Shown here piece by piece: positions 6,703 to 9,302 of a DNA stretch of 9,302 bases. Under the pieces are notes generated by a model, which had not been told where the DNA came from, did not search any database, and was given only the letters and a program-made list of their open reading frames with translations. The position numbers were made by a program, and so were the translations under genes. The stretch lies in assembly GCA_964597305.1 (NCBI GenBank), contig CAZQWU010000043.1:1-9302 (forward strand). Reading direction: 5' to 3'. The DNA is from UBA7398 sp964597305 (GTDB lineage: Bacteria > Actinomycetota > Actinomycetes > Nanopelagicales > Nanopelagicaceae). Within the stretch, counting starts at the first letter, position 1. The number at the start of each line of letters is the position of its first letter.

Positions 6703-7592
6703 ACGAGCTCATCCGTTCCTGATTTACGGATATATAAAGTCACTAAAATTAAAATTGCGGCCATTAATGTGAAAGAGAGCGCTGCCGCTGTCGGGTAATC
6801 AACAATCTTAAAAAACCGAGATTCGATGACATTTCCCAACATTTTGGTATTGGGATTACCAAGGATTGTTGCATTGACATAATCACCGGCCGCCGGAATA
6901 AAAGTAAGAAGAGTTCCCGCGACTACACCTGGCATTGAAAGTGGAACGGTTACTTTCCTAAAAGTGGTAATCGGATTTGCGTAAAGATCTCCTGACGCTT
7001 CAAGGGTTCGTGGATCGATCCGCTCCAGTGAGGCATAGAGCGGTAAGGTCATAAACGGGAGAAAGTTATAGGTCATGCCGGTAACAACTGCGAGCGAGCT
7101 CGCGGTCAACGTGGTTTGTGCTCCGATGATATGAAGCCCTCGAAGGACGGCAATTACTGGGCCTTCTTCGCCAAGAATTTGTTTCCACGCAATGGTGCGA
7201 AGTAAAAACGAAGTAAAAAATGGCGCAACAACCAGTACGAGAAGTATGTTCTTTAATTTTCCAGCGCGAAAAGCGATTCCGTAAGCGAGCGGATAGGCAA
7301 TTGCTAACGCAAGAATTGTTGCAAGAAAGGCATAAATAAATGAACGAGAGAACTGTTCTCTATTCTCAATAAAGGCGTCGAGATAATTTCGAAACCGCAA
7401 CGTCTGTTCATATTGCCCAATATCTCCATTGGCAACTTTTGTTTTAGTCGAAGTCTGCGCGAGATTGATGATGGGAAAAATGAAGAAGAACGTCAACCAG
7501 AGCATTCCTGGAGCAAGTAAGAGGTACGGAAGTAGTGAGCGTTTCTCTTTAAGTCCGGCTACTTTTGTTGCCGTGGCGTGGAGGAATGCCAT
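6699..7592 (-). CDS. potB: Polyamine-type ABC transporter permease, PotB family
   Basis: Partner permease of the importer. It has 297 residues, with hydrophobic segments near 20-45, 84-108, 114-135, 163-187, 221-237 and 268-288. A hydrophilic outer loop (46-82) follows TM1, as is typical for PotB. The EAA motif is at 198-222 (LEASGDLYANPITTFRKVTV, then PLSMPG). Met1 precedes a basic cytoplasmic tail (KVAGLKEKR), and its ATG lies two bases after the potA stop. The C-terminus ends in TDELV and its TGA overlaps the potC ATG. Together with PotC it should form the heterodimeric membrane channel. The match to the family is strong; which polyamine is carried depends mainly on the binding protein. 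Confidence 0.92.
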   Translation of the reverse strand: MAFLHATATKVAGLKEKRSLLPYLLLAPGMLWLTFFFIFPIINLAQTSTKTKVANGDIGQYEQTLRFRNYLDAFIENREQFSRSFIYAFLATILALAIAYPLAYGIAFRAGKLKNILLVLVVAPFFTSFLLRTIAWKQILGEEGPVIAVLRGLHIIGAQTTLTASSLAVVTGMTYNFLPFMTLPLYASLERIDPRTLEASGDLYANPITTFRKVTVPLSMPGVVAGTLLTFIPAAGDYVNATILGNPNTKMLGNVIESRFFKIVDYPTAAALSFTLMAAILILVTLYIRKSGTDELV

Positions 7593-7594
7593 TG

Positions 7595-8728
7595 TTACTC
7601 AGATTCAATGTGAGAACCGGCTTGCGCATCTTCCGAACCATCAAGTCCGAATGTGAAGTGCGGTTCCCAAGAAAGTGTGACCGTATCGCCTACTTCAATT
7701 GTTGGTACTCCACCATCATTTTGCTCAAAGACGGTGATGTCTTGCTTCCACGGCATCTCGACAACATATTGAGTGCTGACGCCCATGTACGAAACATCTG
7801 AGACGACGCCACCTTGGAGAACACTTCCCGAAGCCTGGTGAGTTTCTGGTCTGATAGAAATTTTTTCTGGTCGTATTCCTACTAAAACCGAAGACGATTG
7901 CGAGTGATTGCGATTCTTTTTGAGACCAACTTTTTGGCCATGCAGACTGACAACTAATTCATCGCCTGATTGAGAATCAACTGTTCCCCTGATGAGATTT
8001 GATTGACCAAGAAAGTTGGCAACAAACGCCGTCTCTGGCGAATCATAAAGATCAATCGGTGAGCCCATCTGTTCAATTTTTCCTTCGTTCATCACGGCAA
8101 TGGTGTCGGCCATCGTCATCGCTTCTTCTTGATCATGCGTGACGTGGACAAACGTTATTCCCACTTCAGTTTGAATCCATTTCAATTCAATCTGCATCTG
8201 TCGACGAAGCTTGAGGTCGAGTGCGCCAAGTGGTTCATCCAAGAGCAAGAGCGCTGGTTTGTTGACGATTGCTCGCGCTAATGCGATTCGTTGTTGTTGG
8301 CCGCCCGAGAGTTGCGCTGGTTTGCGATCGGCAAGGTGTGGCAATTCGACTAGTTTTAACACTTTATCGACCGCTTCTTTTACATCTTTAACGCCACGTC
8401 GACGAAGTCCGAACGCCACGTTTTCATAAATACTTAAATGGGGAAAGAGCGCGTAATTTTGAAAGACGGTATTAATCGGTCGTTCATAGGGACGGGTAGC
8501 GGTGATGTCGGTTGCTCCCAGTGAGATCGTCCCGTGAGTTGGTTCTTCAAGTCCTGCAACCATCCGGAGCGTTGTTGTTTTTCCGCATCCGGAGGGACCC
8601 AATAATGCGAAGAACGAACCAGCTTTTATCGTTAACGACAGATCATTAACGGCTGTGAAATCACCAAATGATTTTGTAACGTGAGAAAGTTGTAAATCGC
8701 CGCGTGCCGACGATAGCGCATCAGCCAT
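7595..8728 (-). CDS. potA: Polyamine-type ABC transporter ATP-binding protein, PotA family
   Basis: Cytoplasmic ATPase that powers the importer. In order: Walker A GPSGCGKT at 44-51, Q-loop Gln90 in VFQNYALFPH, signature LSGGQQQR at 140-147, Walker B LLLLDEP with Asp164 and Glu165, D-loop GALD (168-171), and H-loop His198 in VTHDQEEAM. After the nucleotide-binding domain comes a C-terminal regulatory TOBE-type region (about 245-365), including the VGIRPEKISIRP segment near 283-294. The length of 377 is normal for PotA/CUT1-like ATPases. The ATG at 8728 shares a base with the potD TAA (TAATG), indicating coupling; I see no strong ribosome site before it. It is unusual in having an acidic, low-complexity tail (SEDAQAGSHIESE). 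Related ATPases serve iron, sulfate or sugars, so the assignment to polyamines rests on PotB, PotC and the binding protein. Confidence 0.93.
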   Translation of the reverse strand: MADALSSARGDLQLSHVTKSFGDFTAVNDLSLTIKAGSFFALLGPSGCGKTTTLRMVAGLEEPTHGTISLGATDITATRPYERPINTVFQNYALFPHLSIYENVAFGLRRRGVKDVKEAVDKVLKLVELPHLADRKPAQLSGGQQQRIALARAIVNKPALLLLDEPLGALDLKLRRQMQIELKWIQTEVGITFVHVTHDQEEAMTMADTIAVMNEGKIEQMGSPIDLYDSPETAFVANFLGQSNLIRGTVDSQSGDELVVSLHGQKVGLKKNRNHSQSSSVLVGIRPEKISIRPETHQASGSVLQGGVVSDVSYMGVSTQYVVEMPWKQDITVFEQNDGGVPTIEVGDTVTLSWEPHFTFGLDGSEDAQAGSHIESE

Positions 8729-9302
8729 TAGTTACCAGTTGCAGCTTGGAATGCTTCGGTGAACTTGGTCTCCTCATCTGGAGTAAGTCCACGGAATACC
8801 TTCACATGCTTCAACGTGTCAGCAGTTGGGAAGATGTAAGGACTTGAAGCCAACGTCGGATCAATCTTCTCCATCTCTGCTTGTGCACCTTGTACAGGAC
8901 AGATGTAATTCACATAAGCAGCTACCTGTGCGGCAACTGCTGGGTCGTAGTAATAATTAAGAACTTTCTCTGCGTTGGCTTTGTTCTTTGAGGTGGTAGG
9001 AATCAACATATTGTCTGACCAGAGCATTCCACCTGATTCAGGGACAGCGAAATCGAATTTACCTTCATTCTCGGTTGCGAGCTGGAAGAGATCGCCCGAC
9101 CAGCCGATAACTGCCACTGCATCGCCATTGATTAAATCTTCCTTGTAATCATTGCCAGCGACTTTGCGGATATATCCATCCGCAACTTTTTTCTTGAGGA
9201 AATCAACGGCATTCATGAATTGTGCCTCAGTGAATTTACCTGATGGGTCAACGCCTTGATATTGCATGATGATGCCGATGGTGTCGCGCATCTCCGAGAG
9301 AA
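8728..9302 (-). CDS. potD: Polyamine-type ABC transporter substrate-binding protein, C-terminal part (PotD family)
   Basis: C-terminal 190 residues of a spermidine/putrescine-type extracellular binding protein; the reading frame stays open to the right edge, so the 5' part is outside the window and this is not a broken gene. Family-type stretches are SEMRDTIGI at the edge, INGDAVAVIGWSGDLF, the hinge region GGMLWSDNMLIP, and NKANAEKVLNYYYDP. Residues matching the polyamine site of E. coli PotD, as I recall it, are kept: an acidic pair at the edge (Glu3 and Asp6 of the visible part), Trp67, and Trp94 with Asp96. An upstream signal peptide, probably a lipoprotein type in an actinobacterium, cannot be seen. 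It is the first visible gene of the operon and may be the true first gene. Selectivity between putrescine, spermidine and related cations is undecided. Confidence 0.9.
   Translation of the reverse strand, partial: LSEMRDTIGIIMQYQGVDPSGKFTEAQFMNAVDFLKKKVADGYIRKVAGNDYKEDLINGDAVAVIGWSGDLFQLATENEGKFDFAVPESGGMLWSDNMLIPTTSKNKANAEKVLNYYYDPAVAAQVAAYVNYICPVQGAQAEMEKIDPTLASSPYIFPTADTLKHVKVFRGLTPDEETKFTEAFQAATGN

Noticed and set aside
8728..9291. Binding protein as a truncated 187-residue gene starting at the ATG at 9291
   Set aside because: The frame continues upstream without a stop to the window edge (Leu-Ser-Glu precedes that Met) and matches the middle of PotD-type proteins, so the start is simply outside the window.

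Overview
The window looks like a piece of an actinobacterial chromosome with compact, streamlined organisation. The order dxr, rip1-type site-2 protease, ispG is the arrangement known from Mycobacterium and its relatives. The IspG and GabT proteins, as I recall the mycobacterial ones, resemble them along their whole length. GC content judged by eye is below 50 percent, genes abut or overlap, and the longest gap between genes is about 96 bases. That combination fits low-GC free-living Actinobacteria such as the freshwater acI/Nanopelagicales group; this lineage call is inference.

Layout: positions 1-3471 hold an operon read on the minus strand, in transcription order dxr (2344-3471), rip1/rseP-like protease (1162-2343), ispG (1-1147, runs off the left edge). 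Dxr and IspG are the first committed and the penultimate enzymes of the MEP isoprenoid pathway; the protease between them is a membrane-embedded regulator of envelope stress. Positions 3472-3567 are a divergent intergenic region with an AT-rich imperfect palindrome that overlaps candidate promoters for both sides. gabT (3568-4917, plus strand) encodes a PLP-dependent GABA aminotransferase. It meets, tail to tail with one base between the stop codons, a minus-strand operon entering from the right edge: potD-like binding protein (8728-9302, partial), potA ATPase (7595-8728), potB (6699-7592) and potC (5914-6702) permeases, and an agmatinase-family ureohydrolase (4919-5917).

How the genes may work together: the Pot system imports a polyamine-like cation; the ureohydrolase removes urea from a guanidino compound (agmatine or 4-guanidinobutyrate); GabT passes the GABA amino group to 2-oxoglutarate, giving succinic semialdehyde. 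This is a plausible scavenging route for nitrogen and carbon. If the ureohydrolase is a guanidinobutyrase, its product is the direct substrate of GabT, while an agmatinase would need further putrescine-degrading enzymes that are not in this window. I saw no mobile element, tRNA, rRNA, CRISPR array or phage gene. No stretch over 300 bases lacks a gene.
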